A stretch of DNA of 36,228 nucleotides from Burkholderiales bacterium (GCA_020848435.1 JADLAC010000023.1:1-36228), one strand, 5' to 3'. Shown: positions 15,802 to 24,857, numbered from the stretch's first letter. Notes: generated by a model not told the origin, from the sequence alone. Translations and numbers: made by a program.

Positions 15802-18045
15802 ATGGGCATTCGCGTCTACCTGGCCGCGATGGCGGCCGCCGTATTGATTCCGCTGGTGGCGTTGTCCGGCTTCGGTCTGGACCGCCTGCTCAAGGCCGAG
15901 CAGGCGGCAGCGATCCGCGGCGTGCTCGAAATGGCGCGCGCGGTGTCGCTGGCCGCGGATCAGGAGCTCGTCTCGGCCGAGGCGGCCCTGCGGGTGCTGG
16001 CCACTTCCGCCTATCTCAAAGCCGAGGACATCGCATCGTTCCATGACCAGGCCATGGCGGCCCGAACTACCGAAGCCGGCTGGATAGTGCTCTACGACGA
16101 AGCCGGCCGGCAGGTGACCGATACCCGCTATCCCTTCGGTGCGATGCCGGCAACGGCAACTCCCGCGCCGGCGTGGCCGCAAGCGCCCGCGTACGGACGA
16201 GCGCTGATCTCCGATCTGCATCGCAGCACCGATACGAAACGATTCATCGTCACGATAGCTGTTCCGGTCACTGTCGCGGGCAGGCCCCATAGCATCGTCC
16301 AGGCGTTCGAAGCGTCCTACTTCGAGCGCGTATTCGCGGAGCGCAAAGTGCCCGGCAACTGGACCGTCGGCATTTTCGACCGCGACCATACGACCATCAC
16401 CCGCAGCACGCGGGCGGCCGATTTCGTCGGCGAGCCGGGCTCGGCGGACCTTCGCCATGCGGCGACGAATGCCGCCGAGGGCAGCTTGCGCGATCGCAGC
16501 CGCGAAGGCGCCGATGTCTATGCCGTGTTCACGCGCTCGCCCCGATCGGGATGGCTGGTGGCGATCGGCGTGCCGGTCGAAGGACTCGACGCGTATGCCG
16601 AGCGCGCAGTCGCCTTGGCCGCGCTCGCCACGCTCGCCATCATCGCACTGGCGGCGAGTATCGTCTTGCTCCTCGGGCGCCGGCTGAGCCGCTCCATCGC
16701 GAGCATCGCCGCGGCGACGGCGGCGCTCGGCCGCGGCGAGGCGCTGCCGCCCTATGCCGCTTCGGTGCGCGAGCTCGACCAGGTGCGGGTCGCGCTGGAC
16801 AATACGCATGCGGCGCTGGAGCGCGAAACCGATCTGCGCGCGCGCGCGGAAGCCGAGCGCTTGCAGCTCTTCGAGAGCGAGCAGGCGGCACGGCAGGCCG
16901 CCGAGCAGCAGAATCGGGCGAAGGATGAATTCCTCGCGATGCTCGGACACGAGCTGCGCAATCCTCTGAGCGCGATCAGCGGCGCCGTCGCCTTGATGAA
17001 GTCCGCCTCGGCGCAGGAGGAGCACCGCCTACATGCGCGCGACGTCATCACGCGCCAGACGCAGCACCTCAGTCGCGTGGTGGACGATCTGCTCGACTTG
17101 AGCCGCGTCATGACGGGTAAGGTGGTGCTCGAGTTCGCTCCGATCGATTTGGCGGAGGTCGCCGCGCACTGTCTCGACAGCATGCGTGCGGCGGGCCGAG
17201 TCGGCGCTCACCAGGTGCGCTTCACGGCCGAGCCGGTCTGGGTCAATGCGGACGCCACGCGGCTCGAACAGATCATCGTCAACCTGCTCTCGAACGCGCT
17301 GAAGTACACGCCGCAGGACGGGCGCGTCGAAATGCACGTCGAAGCCCAGGCCGAGGCGGCGCTGCTGCGCGTGCTCGATTCCGGCTTGGGCATCCCGAAG
17401 CACCTGCTGCCGCATGTATTCGATATCTTCGTCCAGGGCGAGCAATCGCTGGATCGGGCCAAGGGCGGGCTGGGGATCGGGCTCGCGCTGGTGCAACGGC
17501 TGGTGCAATTGCACGGCGGCAGCGTGACCGCCGAGAGCCCCGGCGACGCGCGCGGCAGCATCTTCACCGTTCGCTTGCCGCGGGTTGCCATCCCGGCGAG
17601 GAACAGCGATGCAATCCCGCGCGCCGATGCGCACGGCCGCAAGCTACGCGTGTTGGTCGTCGACGACCATGAAGACTCGCGTACCATGCTGCGGCTGCTG
17701 CTGGAACAGACGGGACACGAAGCGATCGAGGCCGTCGACGGCATCGACGGCGTCCAGCTCGCCCTTTCGCGCCGCCCCGATGCGGCCATCATCGATATCG
17801 GGCTACCCGGAATCAACGGCTACGAGGTCGCGCGGCGCCTGCGAGCTCTGCCGACGGCCGCCAACACGGGGTTGATCGCGCTCACGGGCTACGGCCAGGA
17901 CGAAGATCGCTATCGCGCGCTCGAGGCGGGCTTCGATCTTCACCTGGTCAAGCCGGTCGGCGCCGATCGGCTGGTGCAGGCGTTGCTCGAAGTCACCCGC
18001 ACGCGCAGCGTCGCGCCCCGTAACGAGGCTGCGAACAAGACTTGA
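15802..18045 (+). CDS. Hybrid sensor histidine kinase with receiver domain
   Basis: This 747-residue membrane kinase has a first transmembrane helix at about 7-26 and a periplasmic sensor region at about 27-265 with a Cache-like feel (GWIVLYDEAGRQV). A second membrane helix lies at about 269-290, then a HAMP-like linker and coiled coil to 375. HisKA follows with phosphoacceptor His383 in HELRNPL. HATPase_c has N-box NLLSNALKYTP (about 491-501) and G-box DSGLGIP. The C-terminal receiver domain (about 613-735) has acidic pocket VVDDHED, phosphoacceptor Asp665 and Lys717. No output regulator is encoded beside it. A Bug-type binding protein gene begins 62 bases downstream on the same strand, a possible ligand-sensing partner. 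Confidence 0.95.
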   Translation: MGIRVYLAAMAAAVLIPLVALSGFGLDRLLKAEQAAAIRGVLEMARAVSLAADQELVSAEAALRVLATSAYLKAEDIASFHDQAMAARTTEAGWIVLYDEAGRQVTDTRYPFGAMPATATPAPAWPQAPAYGRALISDLHRSTDTKRFIVTIAVPVTVAGRPHSIVQAFEASYFERVFAERKVPGNWTVGIFDRDHTTITRSTRAADFVGEPGSADLRHAATNAAEGSLRDRSREGADVYAVFTRSPRSGWLVAIGVPVEGLDAYAERAVALAALATLAIIALAASIVLLLGRRLSRSIASIAAATAALGRGEALPPYAASVRELDQVRVALDNTHAALERETDLRARAEAERLQLFESEQAARQAAEQQNRAKDEFLAMLGHELRNPLSAISGAVALMKSASAQEEHRLHARDVITRQTQHLSRVVDDLLDLSRVMTGKVVLEFAPIDLAEVAAHCLDSMRAAGRVGAHQVRFTAEPVWVNADATRLEQIIVNLLSNALKYTPQDGRVEMHVEAQAEAALLRVLDSGLGIPKHLLPHVFDIFVQGEQSLDRAKGGLGIGLALVQRLVQLHGGSVTAESPGDARGSIFTVRLPRVAIPARNSDAIPRADAHGRKLRVLVVDDHEDSRTMLRLLLEQTGHEAIEAVDGIDGVQLALSRRPDAAIIDIGLPGINGYEVARRLRALPTAANTGLIALTGYGQDEDRYRALEAGFDLHLVKPVGADRLVQALLEVTRTRSVAPRNEAANKT

Positions 18046-18107
18046 CGAACACCGCGCGATCGTAGGGGCGGAACCCGAGCTCGCCGCGCTTTCTGAGGAG
18101 AACATGG

Positions 18108-19067
18108 ATGAAGGTGAGAGAACACGTCGCGCTGATTGCGCTGCTCCTGGCTGCCTCCGCGGTTGTCGCACAGCCCTACCCGGCCAAGCCGGTGCGCTTC
18201 GTAGTGGGCTTCCCGGCGGGCGGAACGGTCGATGTCGTGGCCCGTGGCCTGGCGCAGCGGCTGTCGCCGCTGTGGGGTCAGCCGATCGTGGTCGACAATC
18301 GCGTCGGCGCCAACGGTACCATCGCCACCGATCACGTCGCCAAGTCCGCGCCCGACGGGCTGACCGTGCTCATGGCATTTTCGAGTCACGCGATCAATCC
18401 GGCGCTCTACCCTAAGCTCGGCTACGACGCGCAACGCGATTTCGTCCCCATCACCATGATCGCGTCGGTGCCCAACCTGCTGGTGGTGCATCCGTCCATG
18501 CCGGTGAGAACGGTCCGCGACCTGATCGCCCTCGCCAAGGCGCATCCCGAGCAGATTACCTACGCCTCTTCGGGCAACGGCAGCCCGGCCCATCTTTCGG
18601 CTGAGCTTTTCAAGAAAATGGCGAACGTGACCCTGCTGCACGTTGCCTACAAGGGCGGGCCGCCGCACATCGCCTCGGTCATCAGCGGCGAGACGAGCCT
18701 CGTCTTCACCACCGTGATGCTCGCGCTGCCGCACCTGAAGACGGGCAGGATGCGCGCAATCGCCGTCACGACGCCGCAGCACACGCAGGTCCTGCCGCAG
18801 GTTCCGAGCGTCGCCGAAACCCTGCCCGGCTACGAATCGGTATCCTGGTACGGCGTGTTCGTGCCGCGCGCCACCCCGACGGCGATCGCCGAGAAGTTGC
18901 ACGCGGACATCACCCGAGTGATCCAGTTGCCGGACTTCCGCGCCTGGCTACTGGCACAGGGCGCCGAGCCGGTGGCAAGCGGCCAAGCAGAGTTCACTGC
19001 GCAAGTAAACAAGGAGCTCGCGGCCTGGCGCAAGCTGGTCGTTGAAATCGGCGCCAAAGTCGAGTAG
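18108..19067 (+). CDS. Bug/TctC family periplasmic solute-binding protein
   Basis: The 319-residue product is exported by an N-terminal signal peptide (MKVREHVALIALLLAASAVVA, cut before QPYPAKPV). It has the Bug fold with the conserved start YPAKPVRFVVGFPAGGTVDVVAR, then VVDNRVGANGTIATDHVAKSAPDG. Such proteins bind carboxylates in the periplasm for tripartite tricarboxylate transporters. No TctA/TctB membrane genes are nearby, so it is an orphan receptor that must share a transporter or act in sensing. GAGGAG sits seven bases before the ATG. It directly follows the hybrid kinase gene. Ligand unknown. Confidence 0.94.
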   Translation: MKVREHVALIALLLAASAVVAQPYPAKPVRFVVGFPAGGTVDVVARGLAQRLSPLWGQPIVVDNRVGANGTIATDHVAKSAPDGLTVLMAFSSHAINPALYPKLGYDAQRDFVPITMIASVPNLLVVHPSMPVRTVRDLIALAKAHPEQITYASSGNGSPAHLSAELFKKMANVTLLHVAYKGGPPHIASVISGETSLVFTTVMLALPHLKTGRMRAIAVTTPQHTQVLPQVPSVAETLPGYESVSWYGVFVPRATPTAIAEKLHADITRVIQLPDFRAWLLAQGAEPVASGQAEFTAQVNKELAAWRKLVVEIGAKVE

Positions 19068-19557
19068 CGGAGGCTACCCCCGAGGGGGATGGTCGTTGCG
19101 CTCGCCACCGGCCAGGGCTTCGCTCGGCTCAGCATCCTCGAGCCGCTGCGTTTCCTTGAGCTGGCGCCAAACGGCCAGGTTGCGAATCTGGTCGAGAAGC
19201 GCACGCGATCGCGGACAGACCGCGTCCTCCGTTCTCGGGATCGACGAACCGCGCCGGATGCGAGTATCCATGGGCACCACGTAACAAACGTTCGGCAGCA
19301 CGCATGCACGTCGCGTGCCCGCTCCGTTGCCCGGCCCTGCACCTGTAACAAGACCGATCGACCGGGTGAGCGTGCAGTTCTTGCCGCCGCCACGTCCGCG
19401 ACCTTGATACTTTCGGCGCAGCCGAAGGGAGGATGTGCGCGCCGGGCGCGTAAGGCATATTCAGGTCCGACACCGTGGCCCGAGCCCGCAGCGCGCCGCG
19501 CGAATGTCGAGACGGCGCCATCGGCGCGGACATCCATCCACCCCAGCGAGGCCAGAC
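19068..19557. other. Long intergenic region, no supported gene
   Basis: Nearly 490 bases follow the Bug gene. A small CCCCC/GGGGG hairpin occurs at 19077-19088 about ten bases after the stop and may help to end transcription. Short open frames occur on both strands (for example minus-strand 19074-19301), but none has a recognisable domain or a good ribosome site. The stretch could be a decayed gene or leader DNA for the next small gene. Confidence 0.4.
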
Positions 19558-19956
19558 ATGTCGACAACGCCCAGGCAAGTCCATCGCTCACTCGCCGCCA
19601 CGTTCGCATTTGCGCTCATTGCCGTGGCCGGCGCGGCCGGTTATGAATCCGGCATGACCGATCGGTCGCGCTCGGACAGCGCCGTATTCGAGCAGCACCG
19701 GCCGCATCCGGACACGGCGTCCCTCGCGCTGCCGCGTGCAGAGCCGATTCGAGACGCCCTCGAACGGCTGTCGGAGCACGAAATGAAGGCGTTCTACTCC
19801 GGCTGCTCGCGGCAGAGCATGGAATACCGGCTCGATGGCGGCGAAGCCATGGCCTGCTCGATCGGCTATGACATCCTGCTGAAGAGGCATTTCCGCGGCG
19901 ATTTCGAGCTCCTGCTGGCTTGGTCGCGCACTCAGGCGAAGGCGGGGCGGCAGTAG
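19558..19956 (+). CDS. Small exported protein of unknown function
   Basis: The 132-residue product has a hydrophobic N-terminal segment (about 12-30, LAATFAFALIAVAGAAGY) that is a signal peptide or a membrane anchor. A disordered stretch follows, then a compact C-terminal domain (about 70-132). That domain contains LSEHEMKAFYSGCSRQSME, two cysteines about 20 apart, and CSIGYDILLKRHFRGDFELLLAW. The pattern looks like a conserved domain and I believe similar short proteins occur in other Burkholderiales, but I cannot name the family. The ATG at 19558 is chosen because the upstream in-frame extension is arginine-rich and would hide the signal peptide. Confidence 0.65.
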   Translation: MSTTPRQVHRSLAATFAFALIAVAGAAGYESGMTDRSRSDSAVFEQHRPHPDTASLALPRAEPIRDALERLSEHEMKAFYSGCSRQSMEYRLDGGEAMACSIGYDILLKRHFRGDFELLLAWSRTQAKAGRQ

Positions 19957-20001
19957 ACAGCGGCTTTGTTCCGGTGCGGCGCGTGTCGTCGTGAACGGCG
20001 A

Positions 20002-20007
20002 TACAAT
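20002..20007 (+). promoter_or_regulatory. Candidate -10 box of the helicase-ankyrin gene
   Basis: TACAAT lies 26 bases before the TTG start at 20034 and is followed by GGAG at 20023-20026, seven bases before that TTG. No clear -35 is seen. The ribosome site supports the TTG start. Confidence 0.35.
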
Positions 20008-20033
20008 CGCGCGCAGGGTACCGGAGCCGAATC

Positions 20034-23000
20034 TTGCACATCCTCGAGTATGTGGGACTCGACGTCTCCCGCGTCAAGACGCAGTACGAGAAGGTCCGCA
20101 GTGCCATCGAGCGCGACGACTTTCGCCAGGCAGAGGTGAAAAAGCTCGCCGGCGTCGATCACGGCAAGTTCTACCGGGCCAAGCTCGATTACGCCAACCG
20201 GCTGTTGTTTACGCTACTCGAGCATGGGGGCCGCACTTGCGCCCTGATGCTGGAAGTCATCGAGCACCACGCCTACGACAAGTCACGCTTCTTGCGGGGA
20301 GCGGCGATCGACGACGCCAAGATACCGCCGATCGATGCTCCGGCCGCCGCGGCCGAGGCGGTGCCGATCCGCTACATCCATCCCGAGCGGCGGGTCATCC
20401 ACCTGCTGGACAAGCCGCTCTCCTTCGACGACGCCCAGGAAGCTGTCTACCGGCTGCCGCCGCCGGCGATCGTGGTCGGCAGTGCCGGCAGTGGCAAGAC
20501 CGCGCTGACGCTGGAGAAGCTCAAGCACGCCGAAGGCGAGGTACTCTACGTCACCCATTCGGCATACCTCGCCCAGTGCGCGCGGGAGCTGTACTACGGG
20601 CACGGTTTCGAGCGCACGGGCCAGGAAGCCGTGTTCCTGTCCTACCGCGAGTTCGTCGAGAGCCTGCGCGTGCCGCCGGGACGCGAGGCGCTGTGGCGTG
20701 ATTTCGCCAGCTGGTTTGCCCGCCAGCAGCAGGCGTTCAGGGGTCTCGACACGCACCAGGCGTTCGAGGAGATCCGCGGCGTCCTCACGGCCGAGGCATC
20801 GGCGCCGCTCGAGCGCGCGCACTACCTTGCGCTCGGCGTTCGCCAGTCGATTTTCGCCGCGGCCGAGCGCGGCCGGGTCTACGACCTGTTCGAGCGCTAC
20901 CGTGCCTGGCTCGCCGAGGCGGGCCTGTACGACATCAACTTGAATGCCCACGCTTGGAGATCCTACGCCGCGCCCCGCTACGACTTCATCGTCATCGACG
21001 AGGTCCAGGACCTGACCGGCGCGCAGTTGGCACTGGTGCTCGCGACGCTGAAGAAGCCGGGGCAATTCGTGCTGTGCGGCGACTCCAATCAAATCGTGCA
21101 CCCGAACTTCTTCTCCTGGAGCAAGGTCAAGCGCCTGTTCTGGGGCGAGAATGCGTTGGCCGAGCGCCAGACCCTCTCGGTGCTCAGCGCCAATTTCCGC
21201 AACGGCCGCGAAGCGACCCGGGTGGCGAATACGCTGCTCAAGATCAAGCATTGCCGCTTCGGATCCATCGACCGCGAGAGCAATTTCCTGGTCGAGGCGG
21301 TAGGCGCCGAGGAGGGCACGGTGATCGTCCTGCCGGACAACGATGGCGTCATCCGCGACATCAACCAGAAGACACGACAATCGGCTCGCTTCGCGGTGCT
21401 CGTAATGCGCGACGAGGACAAGGCTGCGGCCCGGGCGCACTTTCAGACGCCGCTCATCTTTTCGATCCACGAAGCGAAGGGACTCGAATACGAGAACATC
21501 GTGCTCTACCGGTTCGTCTCCGGCAACCGCGCGCGGTTCTCCGAGATCGCCGAAGGCGTCGCGGCCGCGGATCTGGAGATGGAAGCGCTGGACTACCGCA
21601 GAGCCCACGACAAGACCGACCGCTCCCTCGAGATCTACAAGTTCTACGTTAACGCGCTCTACGTGGCGCTGACGCGAGCGATTCGCAACGTCTACCTGAT
21701 CGAGTCCGATATCGGGCATCCGCTGCTGAACCTCCTCGGCCTGGGACGCAGCGGCGAGGGGACGGCGGTCGAGACGGCGGCATCCAGCCTGGACGAGTGG
21801 CAGAAGGAAGCGCGCAAGCTGGAGCTCCAGGGCAAGCAGGAGCAGGCGGACGCCATCCGCCAGACGATCCTCAAGCAGGTGCCTGTGCCCTGGCCCGTCT
21901 TCGACGAAGCGGCGTTGCGCGAGATCATGAGCCGGGTTTTCCGCGACCGCGTGCCGGGGGGCAAACCGCGCCAGCAGCTCTACGAGTACGCGACCTGCTA
22001 TGACGAGCCGGTGCTCGCCAAGCGCCTGGTGGACGATGCGGATTTCGCCGCCGCTCGCAGCTTCCAGCAGCACCGCGCGACCCTCGGTCGCAAGCATTAC
22101 GTTACCTACTTCGCGCAGCGCTTCAGGGACATCTTGCAGCAGTGCGAGCGCCACGGCATCGACCATCGCACGCCGATGAACCAGACGCCACTGATGGCGG
22201 CCGCGGCGGCCGGCAACGTGACGCTGGTCGAGACGCTCCTCGAACGCGGCGCCAATCCCGAGTCGACGGACCACCTGGGCCGCACGGCCTTGCACTGGGC
22301 GATGGCGGAGGCGTTTCGCGATCCTGCCTATGCGAAGGGGCCGTTTTGCGCACTCTACGAGCTCATAGCACCGGCGGCGGTCGACGTGAAAGCGGACGAG
22401 CGCCTGGTTCGCCTGGATCGACATCTCTCCGAATACTTCCTGTTCCAGACGCTGTGGACGCTGTTCAAGTCGCGCTTCCACGGGGCCAACTGGCGCGATC
22501 GCGGGGGTATCGAAACGGGCGCGATACTCGACGCGTGGAAGCACCTGCCCCGGCACGTGCTGCCCGCGGAGCGCAACAAGCGTGCGTCTCTCTCCGGCGT
22601 GCTGGCGCGTAACGAGGTCAAGCGCGACTACGCCTACAACCGCCGCTTGTTCCTGCGCATCGGCCACGGCTCGTACCAGTTCAATCCGGCGCTCGCCGTG
22701 CGCCGGCGCGACGCCGCCGGCGAAACCTGGGTACCCGTGTTCGAAGCGCTCAATCTGCGCTTCGTTCTGGAGGGTGCGAACCGACGGCTCTGGCTGCGAA
22801 TCGAAGAGCTGCTCGAGATGGCGGGGCTGCCCGCGCCTGCCGCGCCCATAGGCGGCGAGCACATCATGCAGCAGTTGCGAGAAGATCGAGCGGAATACGC
22901 AGCGATGCGCCGAGAGGCCGAATCCGGACCAGGGTCGGACCGGGGTCGGACCGGGGTCGGACCGGAGTCGGCAGCTGATCCAGACCGGGGTCGGACCGAG

Positions 23001-23216
23001 GTCGGACCAGGGTCGGACCGAGGTCGGAGTCCGACCGAGGTCGAGAGTCGCACGAGCGTCGCAGCAGAGCCCTCAACAAGACTACCTGCCCCACCGCAAC
23101 CGCAGCCGGCGCCGTGGGGCACGCGCGCGGCCCGGCGGGCGGAGATCGAGCGTGTGCGCCATCAGATCGAGGAAAACGCCGCGCGCCGCAACAGCGACGG
23201 CGACGACTCGTCGTGA
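20034..23216 (+). CDS. UvrD-like SF1 helicase/ATPase with ankyrin repeats
   Basis: This 1060-residue protein carries a full set of UvrD-type superfamily-1 motifs: Walker A GSAGSGKT (149-156), Walker B VIDEVQD (320-326), motif III-like VLCGDSNQ, motif V-like HEAKGLEYENIV, and motif VI-like VALTRAIRNVYLI (about 540). Residues 1-145 form an N-terminal domain I do not recognise. Two ankyrin-type repeats follow at about 715-765 (TPLMAAAAAGNVTLVETLLERG, then GRTALHWAMA). The region 770-950 is unassigned. The tail (about 964-1004) is an 11-residue Gly/Asp/Arg-rich repeat. It starts at TTG and is not clearly in an operon. It would unwind or translocate on nucleic acid; the partner bound by the ankyrins is unknown. 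A DNA repair or defence role is only a guess. Confidence 0.88.
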   Translation: MHILEYVGLDVSRVKTQYEKVRSAIERDDFRQAEVKKLAGVDHGKFYRAKLDYANRLLFTLLEHGGRTCALMLEVIEHHAYDKSRFLRGAAIDDAKIPPIDAPAAAAEAVPIRYIHPERRVIHLLDKPLSFDDAQEAVYRLPPPAIVVGSAGSGKTALTLEKLKHAEGEVLYVTHSAYLAQCARELYYGHGFERTGQEAVFLSYREFVESLRVPPGREALWRDFASWFARQQQAFRGLDTHQAFEEIRGVLTAEASAPLERAHYLALGVRQSIFAAAERGRVYDLFERYRAWLAEAGLYDINLNAHAWRSYAAPRYDFIVIDEVQDLTGAQLALVLATLKKPGQFVLCGDSNQIVHPNFFSWSKVKRLFWGENALAERQTLSVLSANFRNGREATRVANTLLKIKHCRFGSIDRESNFLVEAVGAEEGTVIVLPDNDGVIRDINQKTRQSARFAVLVMRDEDKAAARAHFQTPLIFSIHEAKGLEYENIVLYRFVSGNRARFSEIAEGVAAADLEMEALDYRRAHDKTDRSLEIYKFYVNALYVALTRAIRNVYLIESDIGHPLLNLLGLGRSGEGTAVETAASSLDEWQKEARKLELQGKQEQADAIRQTILKQVPVPWPVFDEAALREIMSRVFRDRVPGGKPRQQLYEYATCYDEPVLAKRLVDDADFAAARSFQQHRATLGRKHYVTYFAQRFRDILQQCERHGIDHRTPMNQTPLMAAAAAGNVTLVETLLERGANPESTDHLGRTALHWAMAEAFRDPAYAKGPFCALYELIAPAAVDVKADERLVRLDRHLSEYFLFQTLWTLFKSRFHGANWRDRGGIETGAILDAWKHLPRHVLPAERNKRASLSGVLARNEVKRDYAYNRRLFLRIGHGSYQFNPALAVRRRDAAGETWVPVFEALNLRFVLEGANRRLWLRIEELLEMAGLPAPAAPIGGEHIMQQLREDRAEYAAMRREAESGPGSDRGRTGVGPESAADPDRGRTEVGPGSDRGRSPTEVESRTSVAAEPSTRLPAPPQPQPAPWGTRAARRAEIERVRHQIEENAARRNSDGDDSS
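22922..23046 (+). repeat. 11-bp tandem repeat inside the helicase gene
   Basis: Units of GGTCGGACCGG, GGTCGGACCGA or GGTCGGACCAG are repeated head to tail. Units at 22933, 22944 and 22955 are followed by a 23-base interruption, and further units start at 22989, 23000 and 23011, with a partial unit at 23022. Each holds the small palindrome GGTC-G-GACC. Because 11 is not a multiple of three, three units encode one 11-residue protein repeat. Confidence 0.85.
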
Positions 23217-23462
23217 CTGTTGCGGCGTCGAGTAAGGCGGCGAACCGACACACCCTTGCGCGCGCGACGATCCGCTGTCGACCGGCACGACAGCGCGCAA
23301 GCCGAGCGCGGACCAGGCGGCACGGCATGGTCGAGATACGCGTGCGCTCGGCTGCTGCGGATCTATTGAGCCGAACGGCGTTTCGCGTTAAGTTCGACCG
23401 CGACGGCGCCGGTCGCACGATCGGTGCGGCGAACTTCGAGCCCAACCGAAAGGGAGTCCGAA

Positions 23463-24146
23463 ATGCCACACGCTTTGCACGTCGGCCTGATGGTCCCCGC
23501 GAACAACACCACCATGGAGCATGAGTTGCTCGCTTGGCTGCCCGCGGGCAGCACTTGCATGACGGTACGCGTTCCACGCGGGGCCGGCATGCTCACGGAG
23601 GAAACGCTGCCGGCGTACAAGGCGCAGGCACTCGAACACGCGCGGCAATTTGCGCCAGCGGCGATCGACGTGCTCGCCTATGGCTGCACCGCGGCCGGTT
23701 TCCTCTCCGGTCCGGCCGGTGACGCCGCGCTGCAGGCCGAGCTCGCCGCCGTGACCGGAAAACCGGTGGTCACCACCGCGCGCTCGATGGTGCGCGCGTT
23801 GCAGGACACCGGCGCAACCCACATCGCGTTGGTGACCCCCTACCTCGACGAGGTGAACGTGCGCCTCAAAGCGTTCCTGGCCGACGGCGGCATCGGCGTG
23901 CGGCGCTTCGCCAGCTTCTATGCGCAGAACGTGCAAGAGCTCGGCCGCATCGAGGCCGACGCCGTCGCGCGGCTCGCGCGCGAGACGTTCGACGACACCT
24001 GCGATGCCATTTTCATCGCCTGCACGCAGTTGCCGACCGCGGCGATCCTCGAGGGCCTGGCCCGCGAGCTAGGGCGCCCGGCGCTGTCGTCGATCCAGGC
24101 CACCGCGCGCTACGTGCTGCGCGCGCACGAGCGCCTCGCCGCCTGA
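23463..24146 (+). CDS. Asp/Glu racemase superfamily protein, maleate isomerase-like
   Basis: The 227-residue product fits the aspartate/glutamate/hydantoin racemase superfamily, subgroup of maleate cis-trans isomerase and arylmalonate decarboxylase. The N-terminal VGLMVPANNTTMEHEL matches the maleate isomerase ligand loop (VPSxNTTME). Two catalytic cysteines are placed as expected: Cys75 in YGCTAAG and Cys187 in ACTQLP. Arylmalonate decarboxylases keep only the second, so an isomerase or racemase is more likely. GGGAG ends six bases before the ATG at 23463. It converges with a DUF1028 gene and two Bug genes, a neighbourhood suggesting small dicarboxylate metabolism. Confidence 0.85.
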   Translation: MPHALHVGLMVPANNTTMEHELLAWLPAGSTCMTVRVPRGAGMLTEETLPAYKAQALEHARQFAPAAIDVLAYGCTAAGFLSGPAGDAALQAELAAVTGKPVVTTARSMVRALQDTGATHIALVTPYLDEVNVRLKAFLADGGIGVRRFASFYAQNVQELGRIEADAVARLARETFDDTCDAIFIACTQLPTAAILEGLARELGRPALSSIQATARYVLRAHERLAA

Positions 24147-24155
24147 GGCCGGCGC

Positions 24156-24857
24156 TCAGCGCGGCCCGCCCTGGATACCGCGATCGCGACGCCAGTCGTC
24201 GTCGCGCGGCATGCTCGGATTGGCCGGGCGCGTATCGTAGTAGGTCAACAGGGGCACGTACAAGCCATAGAGGCGGCGCAGCTCGCCGATCGGCTCGTCG
24301 TGCTCGTCGGCACGCAAGTCCACCCAGGCGTAGGACTTCCTGTTGTATACCAGCAGCGCCGCCGAGTGCTGGCCAGCCACCTGTCCGCCGGCGTCGCGCC
24401 CCGCTTCCAGGGCGCGCACGAGCCGCTCGGCAAGCGCTTCGTCGGGCGAGGTCTCGAACGCCGCGACCATGGCGCCGACCGTGCGCTCGCTCGTGAGGCG
24501 ATTGCCGAGCGCGCACAGGTTCTTCTTCGCCACGTGGCCCTTCCAGTCTTCATTGCTGCTGCCGGTGCGGGCGGCGGTGTTGCCATCCTTGTCGATCACC
24601 GCGATCTGGCGCCAATCGATGTTGCTCGGGCCGTCGCTTTGTTCGAGCTCGGCGAGCACCTTGGCCGCCGAGTACCCCATCTCCAGCAGCCGCAAGCCCA
24701 GCGGGCCGAGCTGGGGATCGCCGTTGGCCTGCACCAGCAGTCCGCCGATGTGCGGGCGCAGGAACGGACACTTCGCCCCGATCGCCATCGGACGCGTCGC
24801 GATGGCGATGCCAAACATATTGGTACGCTCGCAGCGGGCGATGATCGAGAAAGTCAA
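24156..24857 (-). CDS. DUF1028 family protein
   Basis: The 233-residue product matches DUF1028: MTFSIIARCERTNMFGIAIATR at the start, then the G-A-KCPFLRPHIGGLLVQANGDP block, and a conserved AVIDKDGNTAARTGS stretch. The family is predicted to have an Ntn-hydrolase-like fold and is of unconfirmed function, often found near amidase, transporter or Bug genes. The stop of the Bug gene upstream in its own strand lies 13 bases before this start, so both belong to one minus-strand unit. No membrane segment or signal peptide is seen. Confidence 0.9.
   Translation of the reverse strand: MTFSIIARCERTNMFGIAIATRPMAIGAKCPFLRPHIGGLLVQANGDPQLGPLGLRLLEMGYSAAKVLAELEQSDGPSNIDWRQIAVIDKDGNTAARTGSSNEDWKGHVAKKNLCALGNRLTSERTVGAMVAAFETSPDEALAERLVRALEAGRDAGGQVAGQHSAALLVYNRKSYAWVDLRADEHDEPIGELRRLYGLYVPLLTYYDTRPANPSMPRDDDWRRDRGIQGGPR

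Noticed and set aside
19074..19301. 75-residue minus-strand frame after the first Bug gene
   Set aside because: Part of it looks protein-like (LLDQIRNLAVWRQLKETQRLE), but there is no domain, ribosome site or conserved context that I can support.
20283..22862. 859-residue minus-strand frame opposite the helicase gene
   Set aside because: The plus strand encodes complete helicase motifs; the antisense frame is Arg/Glu/Leu-rich without any fold signature.
22922..23046. CRISPR array
   Set aside because: The units are 11 bp, contiguous and without spacers, inside an open reading frame.
23217..23462. Small plus-strand frame (starting at 23114) between the helicase and the isomerase genes
   Set aside because: It overlaps the helicase 3' end, is Arg-rich and has no recognisable feature; the gap is treated as the leader of the isomerase gene.
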